Positions 36,232 to 48,073 are shown, counted from the stretch's first letter. The stretch: 64,000 nt of DNA from Helicobacter sp. MIT 99-5507 (GCF_003364295.1 NZ_NXLO01000002.1:124001-188000); one strand, 5' to 3'. Notes: a model not told the origin generated them from the sequence alone. Numbers and translations: made by a program.

Positions 36232-37278
36232 ATGAAAAGAGTTAATAATGATGAAATATTGCAAGAGATAAAAACAACACCACTAAAAGAATTAGGCAAA
36301 AGAGCCTATGAAATAAAAAAAGAGCTTCATAGCGATAATATTACTACATTTATCATTGATAGAAATATAAATTACACAAATATATGCTGGGTTGATTGCA
36401 AGTTTTGCGCCTTTAAGCGAAAAATAAATGAAGATAGCGCTTATATACTTAGTTTTGAAGAAATAGATTCTAAGATTGATGAATTAATCGCAATTGGTGG
36501 GACGCAGATATTATTCCAAGGTGGCGTGCATCCAAGTCTAAAACTTGAGTGGTATGAAGATTTAGTCCGACATATACACCAAAAATATCCCAACATCACG
36601 ATACATGGATTTAGTGCTATTGAGATTGATTATATAGCAAAACTTTCAAAAGTATCCATAAAAGAAACACTGCAAGCATTAAAAAAAGCTGGGCTTAGCT
36701 CGATTCCTGGTGCTGGAGCTGAAATATTAAGCGATAGAGTAAGAGATGTTATTGCACCAAAAAAACTAGATTCTGATGAATGGATAGAAATACATAGACA
36801 AGCTCACTATCTTGATATGAAAACAACAGCAACAATGATGTTTGGAAGTATCGAAGATGATAGCGATATAGTAGAGCATTTTAATAAGATTAGAGATTTA
36901 CAAGATGAAACCGGTGGATTTAGAGCATTTATCTTATGGAGTTTTCAACCAGATAATACACCACTTCAAAGAGAGATTCCACATATCAAAAAAGCATCAT
37001 CAAATAGATATTTAAGACTTCTTAGTGCAAGTAGAATCTATCTTGATAATTTTAAAAATATTCAAAGTTCTTGGGTAACACAAGGGCAATTTGTAGGACA
37101 ATTAGCACTTCATTTTGGAGCAAATGACCTAGGAAGCACGATGATGGAAGAAAATGTCGTATCAAGTGCAGGGACAAAAAATAGTGCAAATACACAAGAG
37201 CTAATAAATCTCATTGTAGATGCGGGTGAAATACCTGCCATAAGAGATACTGCCTATAATATCTTAAAAATGTGTTAG
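36232..37278 (+). CDS. mqnC: Cyclic dehypoxanthinyl futalosine synthase (menaquinone pathway)
   Basis: Radical-SAM enzyme that cyclises dehypoxanthine futalosine in the alternative menaquinone route. The 348 residues carry the cluster motif CWVDCKFCAF near residue 53, FQGGVHPSLKLEWYEDL, SSIPGAGAEILSDRVRDVIAPKK and FILWSFQPDNTPL, all typical of MqnC. MqnE, which shares the fold, is less similar in the middle section. It lies in the bamA-mqnC-M16-recG run; the pathway is usual for Campylobacterota that make menaquinone from chorismate. Confidence 0.93.
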   Translation: MKRVNNDEILQEIKTTPLKELGKRAYEIKKELHSDNITTFIIDRNINYTNICWVDCKFCAFKRKINEDSAYILSFEEIDSKIDELIAIGGTQILFQGGVHPSLKLEWYEDLVRHIHQKYPNITIHGFSAIEIDYIAKLSKVSIKETLQALKKAGLSSIPGAGAEILSDRVRDVIAPKKLDSDEWIEIHRQAHYLDMKTTATMMFGSIEDDSDIVEHFNKIRDLQDETGGFRAFILWSFQPDNTPLQREIPHIKKASSNRYLRLLSASRIYLDNFKNIQSSWVTQGQFVGQLALHFGANDLGSTMMEENVVSSAGTKNSANTQELINLIVDAGEIPAIRDTAYNILKMC

Positions 37279-37288
37279 GGGGCGATTT

Positions 37289-38578
37289 TTGCGAATTTTA
37301 TTTATTTTTATACTAATTATTGGACTAACAAAAGGAAATAATATGAATGAAATAACTTATATGGAAGTAAATAATAGCAAGATTCCAATTATTCAAGAAA
37401 TATCAAATATTTTACCTATAGGATTTATTGAGATTATATTTAATGGAGCTGGAAGTTTAAATGAAAAAAAGACTGGATTATCCTCATTTAGTGCAACGAT
37501 GTTAGATAGAGGTAGTAAAAAAAGAGGAGAATACGGCTTTGCACAAGAATTAGAAAAAAGAGCAATAAATTTAAATGTAAATAATAGCTATGAAAATATA
37601 TCTCTTAGCATTGAATTTTTGAAAGAAGAACAAGATAAGGCTATTGAATTATTAGGCGAACTTATAGCAAATCCAAATCTAACCAATGAAGCGCTAGAAC
37701 AAACAAAATTGATATTAAGCGGATATTTATTATCTAAAGAAAATGATTTTGATTATATCGCACAAAAAAATCTAAAATCTATTTTATTCAAAGGAACACC
37801 GCTTGCTAAAACAAAAATAGGCACTATAGATGATATAGAAAAAATAAATTTAAGTGATGTAGAGGAATTTTTAAGCGATAAATTATTGTTAAATAATGCA
37901 GTAATACTTATAGGCGGTGACTTGGATATAGAAAAAACAAAAATACAACTAAAAAAGATTCTAGAGATTCTAGAAAATGGCACAAAATATACTAGCACAA
38001 AATACTATCCAAACGCAGATTCTAAAGAAATAATAGATACAAAACCAACAAAACAAGCATATATTTATTTTGGCTCACCATTTGATTTTAAAAACTATGA
38101 AGATGAATTACACAAAGCGCAGATAATGAGCTTTATCATGGGTGCAAGCGGATTTGGCTCAAGAATGATGGAAGAAATAAGAGTAAAAAGAGGGCTTGCT
38201 TATTCGGCATATTTTTATAATTCAATAGATAATGTTAGTTCAAGTACTTTTGGATATTTACAAACAAAATTAGAAAATAAAGATGAAGCAATCAAAGCTA
38301 TAAAAGAAACTATTGCGGACTTTTTAAAAGGGAATGTAACAAAACAAGAGCTAGATGATGCAAAATCATATATTCTTGGCTCAAGAGTATTAAGCGATGA
38401 GACACTAAGTAGCAGACTTAGCAAAAAATATATAAATTTCTATCGTAATTTACCACTAGATTATGACAAAACATTGATACAAAAAATAAAAGATTTGACA
38501 TTAGATGAACTTAATAAATATATAAAATCACATAAAGAAATAAATAATTTGAGCTTTAGCATAGTGATTGATAAATGA
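37289..38578 (+). CDS. M16 family peptidase-like protein without the zinc motif
   Basis: 429 residues with a short hydrophobic leader (ILFIFILIIGLTKG), then two M16 domains. The place of the inverted zinc motif HxxEH reads GLSSFSATMLDRGSK, so no zinc site is present. The second half has the conserved R/Y stretch RVKRGLAYSAYFY. This is the signature of the non-catalytic subunit of two-chain M16B peptidases; its partner with HxxEH should be elsewhere. The TTG start follows AGGGGG; an ATG at 37343 would remove the leader. It overlaps recG by ATGA. Confidence 0.82.
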   Translation: MRILFIFILIIGLTKGNNMNEITYMEVNNSKIPIIQEISNILPIGFIEIIFNGAGSLNEKKTGLSSFSATMLDRGSKKRGEYGFAQELEKRAINLNVNNSYENISLSIEFLKEEQDKAIELLGELIANPNLTNEALEQTKLILSGYLLSKENDFDYIAQKNLKSILFKGTPLAKTKIGTIDDIEKINLSDVEEFLSDKLLLNNAVILIGGDLDIEKTKIQLKKILEILENGTKYTSTKYYPNADSKEIIDTKPTKQAYIYFGSPFDFKNYEDELHKAQIMSFIMGASGFGSRMMEEIRVKRGLAYSAYFYNSIDNVSSSTFGYLQTKLENKDEAIKAIKETIADFLKGNVTKQELDDAKSYILGSRVLSDETLSSRLSKKYINFYRNLPLDYDKTLIQKIKDLTLDELNKYIKSHKEINNLSFSIVIDK

Positions 38579-40371
38579 ATAGATTAGCTAAAATAGGTAT
38601 AAACAACCTATTTGAAGCCATTTTATACACTCCAAAATCATATACAAATACAACAATTCTAAAATCTCTAAATAAATATTCTACAAATGAAGGTGCAGTA
38701 AAAATAATCATAAATTCTAAAGCAGGATTTGGTAAAACACTTAAATTCCAAGCATATATGCTAGATTTAGATGAGAATCTAGAGATAATAATATTTAATC
38801 CAAAACCATATCACAATAAAATTTTTATTCAAAATAAAGAAATGTATATTTTTGGAAAATTTGAATACAAATATGGAATCTATACCATTGTCCAGCCAAG
38901 AATTACTACAAATATCAATCAAATCACTTTGAATTTTGCTACAACAAGAATAAAAAATCTTAATAATATTTTTAGAGAAATTATCTCACAAGAAAATTTA
39001 AACACTCTAAATTTTGATGATGAAATAAAAAAATCAATATTTAGCATTTTTCACCCAGAATCTGATATATTTTATCTAGATGAATTTAATAAAAATAATG
39101 GACTTTTTGGTAAATATCTTGAGGCGATTAAATTTGTAGAAATATATTATTATATGAGTGAATTACGCAAAAAAAGATACTTTTTTGAAGCTACAAGTAT
39201 TTTAAATGGGGATTATAAAAGTTTTATAAAATCTCTTCCTTTTTCTCTTACAAATGGTCAAGAAAAATGTATTGATTATCTAAGCAAAAAGCTGGATTCT
39301 AAAATTGCTACTAGATGTGTTGTTATGGGTGATGTAGGCTGTGGAAAGACTATTGTAATCCTCTCTTGTGTAATGATGGCTTATCCAAAAAAATCTATAC
39401 TTCTTGCACCAACAACAATACTTGCAAGTCAAATATATAATGAAGCAATAAAATTCTTACCAAAAAATATCAGTGTAGGACTTGCCATCAAGGACAATCA
39501 GATTGTAGATTGTGATTTTTTGATAGGAACACATTCACTTTTGTATAAGGATATTTCATCTTTTAGTCTATTTATGACCGATGAACAACATAGATTTGGG
39601 ACAAATCAAAGAATGACGATAGAAAAAATGCTAGAAATTGATGGCAAAAAACCGCATAGCATTCAATTTTCTGCTACACCAATACCACGCACAATGGCAT
39701 TAATAGAATCTAATATAGTTGATTTTTGCACTATAAAAGATTTACCATTCAAAAAAGATATCACAAGCAAAATTATTACAAAAGATGACTTTAGTACATT
39801 AATAGCACATATAAAAGAAGAGATTAAAAAACATATGCAAATTGCAATAATATATCCATTAGTAGAACAAAGCAATACAATAGCATATCAATCCATAGAA
39901 GAAGGCTTGCCATTTTGGCAAAAAAATTTTAAAAATGTTTATTCAACGCATGGCAAAGATAAAAATAAAGAAGAAATCATTGATTCTTTTAGAGATAATG
40001 GTGATATTTTGATTGCAACTACATTATTTGAAGTGGGTATCTCTCTTCCTAGATTATCAACAATTATTATTGTTGGGGCGGAGAGACTTGGATTTGCTAC
40101 ATTACACCAACTAAGAGGCAGGGTAAGCAGAAATGGAGCAAAAGGATTCTGCTTTTTATATACAAATGAAGCAAAAAGAGCAAGGTTGAATGATTTTATA
40201 AAAACAAATAATGGCTTTGAGATTGCAGAGCTAGATTTGAAATATAGAAATAGCGGGGATATTTTAAAAGGGATTCGCCAAAGTGGCATGCAATTTAAAT
40301 ATTTTGATATAGCAACAGATAAAGAAATAGCAAACAATGCAAAAAATTTACTTAATGAAGGCACAAAATGA
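38575..40371 (+). CDS. recG: ATP-dependent DNA helicase RecG
   Basis: Reverses stalled forks and moves branched DNA. The 598 residues have a reduced N-terminal wedge domain compared with the ~690 of E. coli; helicase motifs are complete: VVMGDVGCGKTIV (Walker A), FMTDEQHRFGTNQRM (DEQH), IQFSATPIPRTMALI, TTLFEVGISLPRLSTIIIVGAERLG, and LHQLRGRVSRNGAKGFC. Short RecG is what I recall for Helicobacter. It is coupled by ATGA overlaps to the M16 gene before it and the glycosyltransferase after it. Confidence 0.93.
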   Translation: MNRLAKIGINNLFEAILYTPKSYTNTTILKSLNKYSTNEGAVKIIINSKAGFGKTLKFQAYMLDLDENLEIIIFNPKPYHNKIFIQNKEMYIFGKFEYKYGIYTIVQPRITTNINQITLNFATTRIKNLNNIFREIISQENLNTLNFDDEIKKSIFSIFHPESDIFYLDEFNKNNGLFGKYLEAIKFVEIYYYMSELRKKRYFFEATSILNGDYKSFIKSLPFSLTNGQEKCIDYLSKKLDSKIATRCVVMGDVGCGKTIVILSCVMMAYPKKSILLAPTTILASQIYNEAIKFLPKNISVGLAIKDNQIVDCDFLIGTHSLLYKDISSFSLFMTDEQHRFGTNQRMTIEKMLEIDGKKPHSIQFSATPIPRTMALIESNIVDFCTIKDLPFKKDITSKIITKDDFSTLIAHIKEEIKKHMQIAIIYPLVEQSNTIAYQSIEEGLPFWQKNFKNVYSTHGKDKNKEEIIDSFRDNGDILIATTLFEVGISLPRLSTIIIVGAERLGFATLHQLRGRVSRNGAKGFCFLYTNEAKRARLNDFIKTNNGFEIAELDLKYRNSGDILKGIRQSGMQFKYFDIATDKEIANNAKNLLNEGTK

Positions 40372-41369
40372 AAATAGCATTTGAAGCAAATGCCCTTACA
40401 TCTCCGCATACAGGCATAGCAAAAAGCTTAATCAATCTAATAAAACATATAAAAGATGCAGAAATAATCCTATTTACAAATAATAATAAAAAAATAAATC
40501 TAAATTTAGGGTTTAAATACACTTTTATAGACTTAAATGGGGGGGGGTGGAATAAATCATTAGAATCTTGTGATTATTTACATTATCATCAAAATGGCGG
40601 AATCTTGCCAAATTTCAGTAATAATGTTTTAATGATACACGATGTTTTGCCACTAATACTAGATAAAAATCCATTGCGAACTTTTAAATATAAACAAAAT
40701 ATAAAAAAGCAAATAAAACTAGCAAAAATAATACTCACTCCAAGCTTGTATTCAAAAACACAAATACAAAAACACTTCAAAGTTACTAAAGAAATACATG
40801 TATTACCTCATGGAATAGATAAGATAGAAATACCAAGTAAAAATAGAGGTGATTATTATATTTATGTGGGTGGATATGATCCTAGAAAAGGTTTGGATAA
40901 TTTATTAGAAACTTTTATTAGACTAAATAGAAAGATTATTTTTGTAGGCGAAATACGATATTTTTCACCATATTTTAGATTCTTATCACAAAAAGCAATG
41001 GAATTAGGAATCTTAACACAAAGTGGCTATGTAAATGAGATGGAATTAAAAAAATTAATAAAACACGCAAAAGCTCTAATCTATCCATCAAAATTTGAAG
41101 GTTTTGGTTTGCCACCATTGGAATCTATGGCACTTGGCACACCTGTAATAACAACTCCATTTAGTAGTATCAAAGAAGTATGCAAAGAATGTGCTTTGTA
41201 TTTCAATCCAGATATAAAAAATAGTCTTTATGAGAAAATAATAGAATTTGAAGAAAATAATATTGCAGAAAAACTAATAGAAATGGGGTTAAAAAATGCT
41301 AAAAATTTTAGCTGGGAAAAAAGTGCAAGAGAATATATAAATATTTTATATAAATCTCATTTGCAATAA
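40368..41369 (+). CDS. Phase-variable GT4 glycosyltransferase
   Basis: Predicted cytoplasmic glycosyltransferase with a GT-B fold, 333 residues. The start reads FEANALTSPHTGIAKSLINL; the donor half has VLPHGIDKIEIP, YIYVGGYDPRKGLDNLLE and YPSKFEGFGLPPLESMALGTPV with the conserved Glu pair. A run of nine G at 40539-40547 encodes Gly-Gly-Gly in DLNGGGWNK, so the gene is in frame now, but any change not a multiple of three ends it early. It is coupled to recG by ATGA. Substrate is unknown; LOS or capsule-type surface sugar is likely. Confidence 0.88.
   Translation: MKIAFEANALTSPHTGIAKSLINLIKHIKDAEIILFTNNNKKINLNLGFKYTFIDLNGGGWNKSLESCDYLHYHQNGGILPNFSNNVLMIHDVLPLILDKNPLRTFKYKQNIKKQIKLAKIILTPSLYSKTQIQKHFKVTKEIHVLPHGIDKIEIPSKNRGDYYIYVGGYDPRKGLDNLLETFIRLNRKIIFVGEIRYFSPYFRFLSQKAMELGILTQSGYVNEMELKKLIKHAKALIYPSKFEGFGLPPLESMALGTPVITTPFSSIKEVCKECALYFNPDIKNSLYEKIIEFEENNIAEKLIEMGLKNAKNFSWEKSAREYINILYKSHLQ
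40539..40547 (+). repeat. Poly-G tract (G9) in a glycosyltransferase gene
   Basis: Nine consecutive G in a gene otherwise about 30% GC, 172 bases after the start codon. Long G runs in coding DNA of Helicobacter and Campylobacter are classic slipped-strand contingency sites. The count seen here keeps the frame open. Confidence 0.9.
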
Positions 41370-41386
41370 GAATCCAAATATCTGTT

Positions 41387-41458
41387 TTAATCAACTTTTG
41401 AAATTTTAAATATAAAAAACATAGCTAAAAGCACAATGCCTATGATTATCCACCGCAT
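41387..41458 (-). CDS. Possible 23-residue membrane peptide downstream of ilvC
   Basis: A short frame reads MRWIIIGIVLLAMFFIFKISKVD and ends in TAA, so it is a single hydrophobic helix with a basic end. It starts 35 bases after ilvC ends on the same strand, and AAGGGAGAGAG lies 10-20 bases upstream. The helix is well formed for chance, but the peptide is very short, and no known family comes to mind. Confidence 0.4.
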   Translation of the reverse strand: MRWIIIGIVLLAMFFIFKISKVD

Positions 41459-41492
41459 ATATGCTTACTCTCTCCCTTCTTTGTTATAGTTT

Positions 41493-42559
<1,067 letters not shown>

Positions 42560-42652
42560 GTTTATTTTAAATTTTATTCCACTTATAAAAGATTTTTTAA
42601 ATAATTTGATATAAATCATAGATATTTAACTTTTAAAAAAGCTGCTATAAAA

Positions 42653-44551
42653 ATGGATAAATTTTTATTAAATCTTATATTTGGAATAAGTGAAATACCA
42701 AAAAATAAAATTCAAATTTTTAAAGACTTAGATTCTATGAATGCAATAGAATACACAAAAAAATCATTCAAACTAAAAGATAAATTTATCATAGGCTACA
42801 TCGATGCAATAGAAAATAAAAATTTATATTTTTTAAAGCCATTAAAAGAAAGTAAAAAAGACTATAAGATTCTAGGTAAAACCCATCTTTGTAATAATGA
42901 TTTAGTCCTTGCAAGAAAAAAATCAAATAAGGACAAAAGACCAAAAGCGACAATAATTAAGATTCTAAAAAGAGAAAATACAAAAGGTATTGGAATTTTA
43001 AAAAAAATTAATAACAATCTAAAAATATGCAATCTAAAAAATGGTGAAATAATTCCTATAAAAGTATCACAAAAATCACTAAATGCACTTCCGCTAAATT
43101 GCCTATTTGAAATTGATTTGACAAATCTAAAAATACTAAATGTCTTAGGCATGTTAGATGAAGCCAAAAATGATCTTTTAATCGTGCTTTTGATGCACAA
43201 CAAAGTAGAATCTTTTAGCAATGAAACTCTATCTTTTTGCAATAGTTTTAAATCAAATTTAGATTCTAGCTATTATCCAGATAGGATTGATTTAACTCAT
43301 TTGCCATTTATCAGCATTGATCCAGATGATGCAAAAGATTTTGATGATGCTTTGTATTTTGATGGCACTTATCTTTATGTGGCAATAGCTGATGTAAGCT
43401 ATTATGTCCCACCAGATTCTACGATCGATAAAGAAGCTTTCAATAGAGGATTTAGCATGTATTTTCCAAACAAAGTAATACCAATGCTGCCAGATATACT
43501 TAGCAATGATTTATGTTCGCTAAAAGAAGGACAAAATCGCTTAAGCTTTATTTGGAAATTAAAAATCAACAAAAAAACTATGCAAGTATCACAAAGTGAG
43601 CTATTTGAAGGTATAATAAAAGTATCAAAAAATTACACTTATGATGAATTTAACAACATATTAAAAGATAAAAACAATCTTTTTTCTAAGCTTTTTTCTA
43701 TCACTTCAAAGATTCGCAAAAATCGTCTAAAAAATGGACTTGATTTTGCAAATAAAGAAATAAAACTAGAGCTAGATTCTAATTTTGAGATCAAAAATAT
43801 CACCCAAAAATGCGAGTTAGATTCTAATCATTTAGTAGAAGAATGTATGTTACTTGCAAATAAAGAGAGTGCAAAAATGCTAGAACAATATTGTGGAATC
43901 TATAGAATCCACGATGAAATAGATGAAATCAACCTAAAATCATTATTTAGTGATTTATCATTTTTAGACAAAGAAGGAAATATTAAGTTTAATAAAAAAT
44001 TAAGCCTAAGAGATAATATCTACGCATTGCAAAATATCGCAAAAAAACAAGATTTAAGTGAGATTGTAGATAAAATAATCATCACTTATTTGCCAAAAGC
44101 AAAATATTCACCAAAAAATAGCGGACATTTTGCACTAGGTTTTTCTTCATACTCGCATTTTACATCACCAATTAGACGATATAGCGATTTAATCGTGCAT
44201 AGAATCTTAAAAGAAATATTACATTGCAATCAAAAAAAGATAAATTATATAGGCAAAAATCTAGAGGCAATATGTGCTAGATTAAATTTTTTAGAAAAAG
44301 ATATTGCAAATTTAGAGCTTGAATTTAATGATAGAAAATTTGCTAGATTCTACAAAGTAGGTGATATATTAGATTGCATAATCACACAAACAAAAGATGA
44401 AATAAAAGCAAAGATTCTTGGCTCAAATGCAAGAATCTTTTTAGACAAAAGCTTTTTAGCTAAAAAATACCAAAGATTTTCAATAATAAAAGCAAAAGTA
44501 ACATCAAGCAATGTAGAAACTTCAAGGATAGAAGGAAAGATTCTAGTTTAA
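42653..44551 (+). CDS. rnr: Ribonuclease R (RNase II family)
   Basis: 3'-5' exoribonuclease for structured RNA. The 632 residues are shorter than E. coli RNase R (~813), mainly through a reduced N-terminus, as I recall for Helicobacter. The catalytic core has FISIDPDDAKDFDDALYFD (metal-binding Asp cluster), FPNKVIPMLPDILSNDLCSL, and YSHFTSPIRRYSDLIVHR; a short C-terminal S1-like part follows (CIITQTKDEIKAKILGSNARIFL). It is divergent from ilvC. In H. pylori, from memory, rnr is next to holA; here about 10 kb lie between them. Confidence 0.93.
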   Translation: MDKFLLNLIFGISEIPKNKIQIFKDLDSMNAIEYTKKSFKLKDKFIIGYIDAIENKNLYFLKPLKESKKDYKILGKTHLCNNDLVLARKKSNKDKRPKATIIKILKRENTKGIGILKKINNNLKICNLKNGEIIPIKVSQKSLNALPLNCLFEIDLTNLKILNVLGMLDEAKNDLLIVLLMHNKVESFSNETLSFCNSFKSNLDSSYYPDRIDLTHLPFISIDPDDAKDFDDALYFDGTYLYVAIADVSYYVPPDSTIDKEAFNRGFSMYFPNKVIPMLPDILSNDLCSLKEGQNRLSFIWKLKINKKTMQVSQSELFEGIIKVSKNYTYDEFNNILKDKNNLFSKLFSITSKIRKNRLKNGLDFANKEIKLELDSNFEIKNITQKCELDSNHLVEECMLLANKESAKMLEQYCGIYRIHDEIDEINLKSLFSDLSFLDKEGNIKFNKKLSLRDNIYALQNIAKKQDLSEIVDKIIITYLPKAKYSPKNSGHFALGFSSYSHFTSPIRRYSDLIVHRILKEILHCNQKKINYIGKNLEAICARLNFLEKDIANLELEFNDRKFARFYKVGDILDCIITQTKDEIKAKILGSNARIFLDKSFLAKKYQRFSIIKAKVTSSNVETSRIEGKILV

Positions 44552-44574
44552 ATATTTCATAAAATAATCTTAAG

Positions 44575-44580
44575 TATAAT
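44575..44580 (+). promoter_or_regulatory. Probable -10 box for the DUF465-pyrG-recJ run
   Basis: TATAAT lies 27 bases before the ATG at 44607, and AAGGAGG follows as a very strong ribosome site. Confidence 0.5.
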
Positions 44581-44606
44581 TCACATAAATTTTTAAGGAG
44601 GATTCT

Positions 44607-44834
44607 ATGTTACACGAATATAGGGAAGAAATAACAGAGCTAAAGATGACAGATGCTCACTTTACAAAGATTTTTGATAAACACAATGAGCTTGATGAAA
44701 AGATCGCAGAAGCTGAAAAAGGTGCTATATATATAGATGAATTTGAAATTGATAGAATGAAAAAGGAAAAATTAAGATTAAAAGATGAAGCTTATGCAAT
44801 AATCTTAGAGTATAAAAAATCAAAACAAAAATAA
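44607..44834 (+). CDS. YdcH/DUF465 family small protein
   Basis: 75 residues, entirely helical and charged: HEYREEITELKMTDAHF, FDKHNELDEKIAEAE and MKKEKLRLKDEAYAIILEYKK match the DUF465 pattern of two antiparallel helices with a turn. The function is unknown. It is directly followed by pyrG with no gap (TAA then ATG) and has its own promoter-like site and AAGGAGG. Confidence 0.85.
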   Translation: MLHEYREEITELKMTDAHFTKIFDKHNELDEKIAEAEKGAIYIDEFEIDRMKKEKLRLKDEAYAIILEYKKSKQK

Positions 44835-46490
44835 ATGCAAACAAAATATATCTTTGTTACAGGGGGAGTTTTAAGCTCCCTTGGTAAAGGAATATCTTCA
44901 TCTTCTATTGCCACATTAATAAAACATGCAAATCATAAAGTCTCAATACTAAAAATCGATCCTTATATAAATGTAGATCCTGGAACAATGAGCCCCTTAG
45001 AACATGGTGAAGTTTTTGTGACATATGATGGTGCAGAAACAGATTTGGATTTGGGGCATTATGAAAGATTCTTGGATATGAATCTTTCAAAAAAACATAA
45101 TTTTACAACAGGACAGGTATATCTATCAGTCATTGAAAAAGAAAGAAGTGGATTTTATCTTGGAAAAACTATACAGATAGTCCCGCATATTGTTGATGAA
45201 ATCAAAAGTAGGATCAAAGAAGCCGGTATTGGAAGTGAATTTTTAATTGTAGAGCTTGGTGGGACAGTTGGTGATATAGAGGGTATGCCATACTTAGAGG
45301 CAATGCGTCAGCTAAAGCACGAGCTTGGAAATGGTATGGTAATTAGCATACATGTTACACTCATACCACTTATAAAAGCAGCAGGTGAGCTAAAAACAAA
45401 ACCAACACAGCATTCTGTCCAAGAGTTAAGAAGAATAGGGATAAATCCACAAATAATCCTTGCAAGATGCGAAAAGCCACTATCAAGAGATTTAAAACAA
45501 AAATTATCTCTAAGTTGCGATGTAGATGATGATTGCGTGATTGTAGTAGAAGATAGTGATAGTATTTATAAAGTACCTCTAAATTTAATGAGAGAAAATA
45601 TCCTTAGCCCAATATCACGATATTTTAACCTCACTTATCAAATAACTCCTAAGATGGATGAATGGGATTTTTTAGTGAAACGAATAATCTCTCCAAATAG
45701 CGATGTGAAAATAGCATTTGTAGGCAAATATCTTGATTTAAAAGAATCTTACAAATCCCTAACAGAAGCCCTAACTCACAGCGGAGCACACACTGATACA
45801 AGGATCAATATAAAATGGATTGATAGCTCACTGCTTGATTCTAGCAATATCAATGTTGAATTAGGCGATATTGATGCTATTTTGATACCTGGCGGATTTG
45901 GTGAAAGAGGCATTGAAGGTAAGATTTTAGCTACAAAATACGCTAGAGTTAATAATATTCCATTTCTTGGAATCTGCCTTGGAATGCAACTTGCAATAAT
46001 AGAATTTTGCAGAAATGTATTAGATATGAAGAATGCACAAAGTGTAGAATTTGACAAAAACACAAAAGAGCCAGTTATTTATCTAATAGAAGATTTTATC
46101 GATTTTCAAGGTAAAAAGCAGTTTAGGACACATACTTCACCTATGGGCGGAACAATGCGGCTTGGAGAATATCCTTGCGATTTAAAGCCAAATACAAAAA
46201 TCCATGCAGCATATAACAAATCTACAATTTATGAACGACATCGCCACAGATACGAAGCAAATATAAAATATAAAGAGATTCTAGAAGAAAATGGGATAAT
46301 TATTAGCGGTCAATCAAATGGGCTAATTGAAACAATAGAGCTAAAAGATCATGTATGGTTTGTTGGAGTGCAATTCCACCCAGAATTTACTTCAAAATTA
46401 CAGAATCCAAATCCTATAATATTAGAATTTATAAAACAAGCAAAACAATATAAAAATAGTAAAGATGAGCGTTTTAAAACAAGTTACTGA
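44835..46490 (+). CDS. pyrG: CTP synthase
   Basis: Makes CTP from UTP, ATP and glutamine. The 551 residues have the synthetase domain first ([53 protein letters not shown]), then from ~300 a class I glutamine amidotransferase with nucleophile Cys in [11 protein letters not shown] and His-Glu in [10 protein letters not shown]. All catalytic residues are present. The last 26 bases overlap recJ. Confidence 0.97.
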   Translation: MQTKYIFVTGGVLSSLGKGISSSSIATLIKHANHKVSILKIDPYINVDPGTMSPLEHGEVFVTYDGAETDLDLGHYERFLDMNLSKKHNFTTGQVYLSVIEKERSGFYLGKTIQIVPHIVDEIKSRIKEAGIGSEFLIVELGGTVGDIEGMPYLEAMRQLKHELGNGMVISIHVTLIPLIKAAGELKTKPTQHSVQELRRIGINPQIILARCEKPLSRDLKQKLSLSCDVDDDCVIVVEDSDSIYKVPLNLMRENILSPISRYFNLTYQITPKMDEWDFLVKRIISPNSDVKIAFVGKYLDLKESYKSLTEALTHSGAHTDTRINIKWIDSSLLDSSNINVELGDIDAILIPGGFGERGIEGKILATKYARVNNIPFLGICLGMQLAIIEFCRNVLDMKNAQSVEFDKNTKEPVIYLIEDFIDFQGKKQFRTHTSPMGGTMRLGEYPCDLKPNTKIHAAYNKSTIYERHRHRYEANIKYKEILEENGIIISGQSNGLIETIELKDHVWFVGVQFHPEFTSKLQNPNPIILEFIKQAKQYKNSKDERFKTSY

Positions 46491-48024
46491 TATTTTAGAA
46501 AGTAGAAATTTAAATACTTTTAAAAAGATAAATCAAATACCATATTTTGATACTCTTTTTGGAGTGAAAGAAGCAAGTAAAATTATAAAAGATTCTATCT
46601 TGCAAAATAAAAAAATCGCTGTTGTTGGGGATTATGATGTAGATGGTATAACTTCTATTTGCATAATGGAGAATTTTTTTAAAGATTTGGGATATGAAAA
46701 TATCATTTTTAAGATTCCAAATCGCTTTATTGATGGATATGGAATAAATATTGATATAGTAAAAGAACTTGATGCAGATGTCTATATCACCGTTGATAAT
46801 GGAATTAGTGCATTTGAAGTAGCTAATTTTTGCAAATCTTTAAATAAGATTCTAATTATTTCTGACCATCACAAACCTTTAATAGAAAATGGCAAAGAAA
46901 TACTTCCAGATGCAGCAGCTATAATAAATCCAAATCAACAAAATTGTAATTTTATACAAAAAGATATATGCGGGGCAGTAGTGGCATTTTATCTATGTGG
47001 TGGGATTAAAAATGAACTTAGTAAAAATATCAAGCTTGATAGCTATACTCCATTTTTATCTTTAGCAATCATAGCTGATATGATGCCACTAACGTCGCTA
47101 AATAGAATCTTGTTTAAACATGGAATTGAAAATATAAAAAAATCAAACATTGCAGCATTTAAAACTTTTAAAAATATTTATGGCGAAATAAATACACAAA
47201 ATATTAGCTTTAATATTGCACCGACGCTAAATAGTGTCGGTAGATTAGAAGATGCAAAAATCGCACTAGATTTTTTTAGAGAGCAGAATCTAATAAAGAA
47301 TGATATGCTATTTAGGCAATTAATAGAGATAAACAATAAGAGAAAAAATATACAAAATGACATCACGCAAATCGCACTAAAAAATCCAAAAAAAAATAAA
47401 AACTTTATTTTAAGCTATGGAGAAAATTGGCATGAAGGAGTGCTAGGAATCGTAGCATCAAAGCTTGCAGAAGAATTCAATATGAGTGCATTTTGCCTAA
47501 GTCTAAAAGATGGAATCTTAAAAGGCTCTGGTAGAGCAAGAGGTGGGATAAATCTAATACATTCAATCCAACATTGCAAAGATTTATTACTTGGCTTTGG
47601 TGGTCATAGTGGAGCTGTAGGGCTTAGTCTAACACTAGAAAATTTAGATAAATTTATGCAAGAATTGGATAAAAATTGCATAATAGATTGTGCAAATGAA
47701 AACAAAGAAGAAATTTATACTAAATTATGCGATATTAATGATGAATTATTAGCAGTTTTAGAATCTTATGAGCCATATGGCATTGGAAATGAGAAAATAG
47801 AATTTTATGCTAGTGATGTTTTGATAGTAGATTCCACTTTATTTGGTAAAAACAAAGAACACCAAAGATTGAAATTTAGCCAAAATAGAATAATTAGAAA
47901 TGGAATCTTATTTAATAATAAAAATGAATGGTTAAATAAAAATGTTGATATAAGGTTTAATATTACTAGAAATAAATTTAATGAAACGCAATTAATAATT
48001 AATAACATAAATTTTAGAGATTAA
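46465..48024 (+). CDS. recJ: Single-stranded-DNA exonuclease RecJ
   Basis: 5'-3' exonuclease for mismatch and recombination repair, DHH superfamily, 519 residues. Motif [23 protein letters not shown], the DHH motif LIISDHHKP, and [13 protein letters not shown] lie in the first half, and the DHHA1 motif [13 protein letters not shown] lies near residue 375. The C-terminal OB-like part is short. The ATG at 46465 is inside the pyrG end, and the start of the recognisable domain follows within ~40 residues. Confidence 0.93.
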   Translation: MSVLKQVTDILESRNLNTFKKINQIPYFDTLFGVKEASKIIKDSILQNKKIAVVGDYDVDGITSICIMENFFKDLGYENIIFKIPNRFIDGYGINIDIVKELDADVYITVDNGISAFEVANFCKSLNKILIISDHHKPLIENGKEILPDAAAIINPNQQNCNFIQKDICGAVVAFYLCGGIKNELSKNIKLDSYTPFLSLAIIADMMPLTSLNRILFKHGIENIKKSNIAAFKTFKNIYGEINTQNISFNIAPTLNSVGRLEDAKIALDFFREQNLIKNDMLFRQLIEINNKRKNIQNDITQIALKNPKKNKNFILSYGENWHEGVLGIVASKLAEEFNMSAFCLSLKDGILKGSGRARGGINLIHSIQHCKDLLLGFGGHSGAVGLSLTLENLDKFMQELDKNCIIDCANENKEEIYTKLCDINDELLAVLESYEPYGIGNEKIEFYASDVLIVDSTLFGKNKEHQRLKFSQNRIIRNGILFNNKNEWLNKNVDIRFNITRNKFNETQLIINNINFRD

Positions 48025-48073
48025 GGACATTTTTTGTAAAATCTTTCCTTGAAGAAAGCCAAAAAGAGTTGAT

